Assembly: GCA_023299965.1 (NCBI GenBank)
Contig: JALZVN010000366.1
Location: 1 to 6,357 of the forward strand
Length of the DNA stretch: 6,357 bases
From: Saprospiraceae bacterium
GTDB lineage: Bacteria; Bacteroidota; Bacteroidia; Chitinophagales; Saprospiraceae
Reading direction: 5' to 3'
Positions 6,297 through 6,357 of the stretch are shown one piece after another; position 1 is the first letter of the stretch; each line of letters opens with the position of its first letter. The notes below the pieces were generated by a model that worked only from the letters and a program-made list of their open reading frames with translations, did no database searches and was not told the DNA's origin. The position numbers were made by a program, and so were the translations under genes.

Positions 6297-6357
6297 CATT
6301 TTGATGTATTTCTTTGTGTAGATTTTCCAACTTTTCACAAAATTCAAGCAATTGGCT

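Overview
The window looks like a chromosomal piece from a member of the Bacteroidota, perhaps a marine or environmental Saprospiria/Chitinophagia/Flavobacteriia-type organism. Three things point there: a canonical type IX secretion (T9SS) C-terminal sorting domain on a very large secreted protein, A-rich leaders without Shine-Dalgarno sequences, and a TAnnTTTG-type promoter element (TATCTTTG) in front of the rightmost gene. The left two thirds is AT-rich. Short stretches of the right part reach about 53 % GC.

Layout. Positions 1-1111 (minus) hold the 5' part of a secreted, cysteine-patterned multi-module protein gene. It runs off the left edge and is broken by one in-frame TAA at 974-976. Positions 1112-1381 are a spacer with a strong rho-independent terminator (1321-1361) for the next gene. 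Positions 1382-4828 (minus) are one intact 1148-codon gene. Its product has a signal peptide, nine tandem domains of two alternating types (A-B-A-B-A-B-A-B-A, supermodule period 189 residues), two domains of a third type (C) with a vicinal Cys-Cys motif, and a T9SS sorting domain. Positions 4829-5390 are AT-rich and without a convincing gene; they contain several dyads, including one pair of 7-mers that fits the outer boxes of an integron attC site. Positions 5391-5688 (plus) look like a decayed gene fragment in two frames, vaguely reminiscent of the GHP region of STAND NTPases. Positions 5689-6174 (minus) encode a 161-residue TerB-like cytoplasmic protein with its own promoter.

How the parts relate. 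The two left genes are paralogous: both use the same A-type and C-type domains, with the same cysteine spacing. The left gene's first domain has cysteines at +0, +11, +79 and +90, identical to the intact neighbour's A domains, but only if the TAA is counted as one residue. That makes the stop a point nonsense substitution, not an indel. The intact protein is probably a cell-surface or secreted, disulfide-stabilised beta-sandwich adhesin or matrix protein; its exact ligand cannot be read from sequence. No functional link between these and the TerB-like gene is visible. I found no RNA genes, CRISPR array or intact mobile element.
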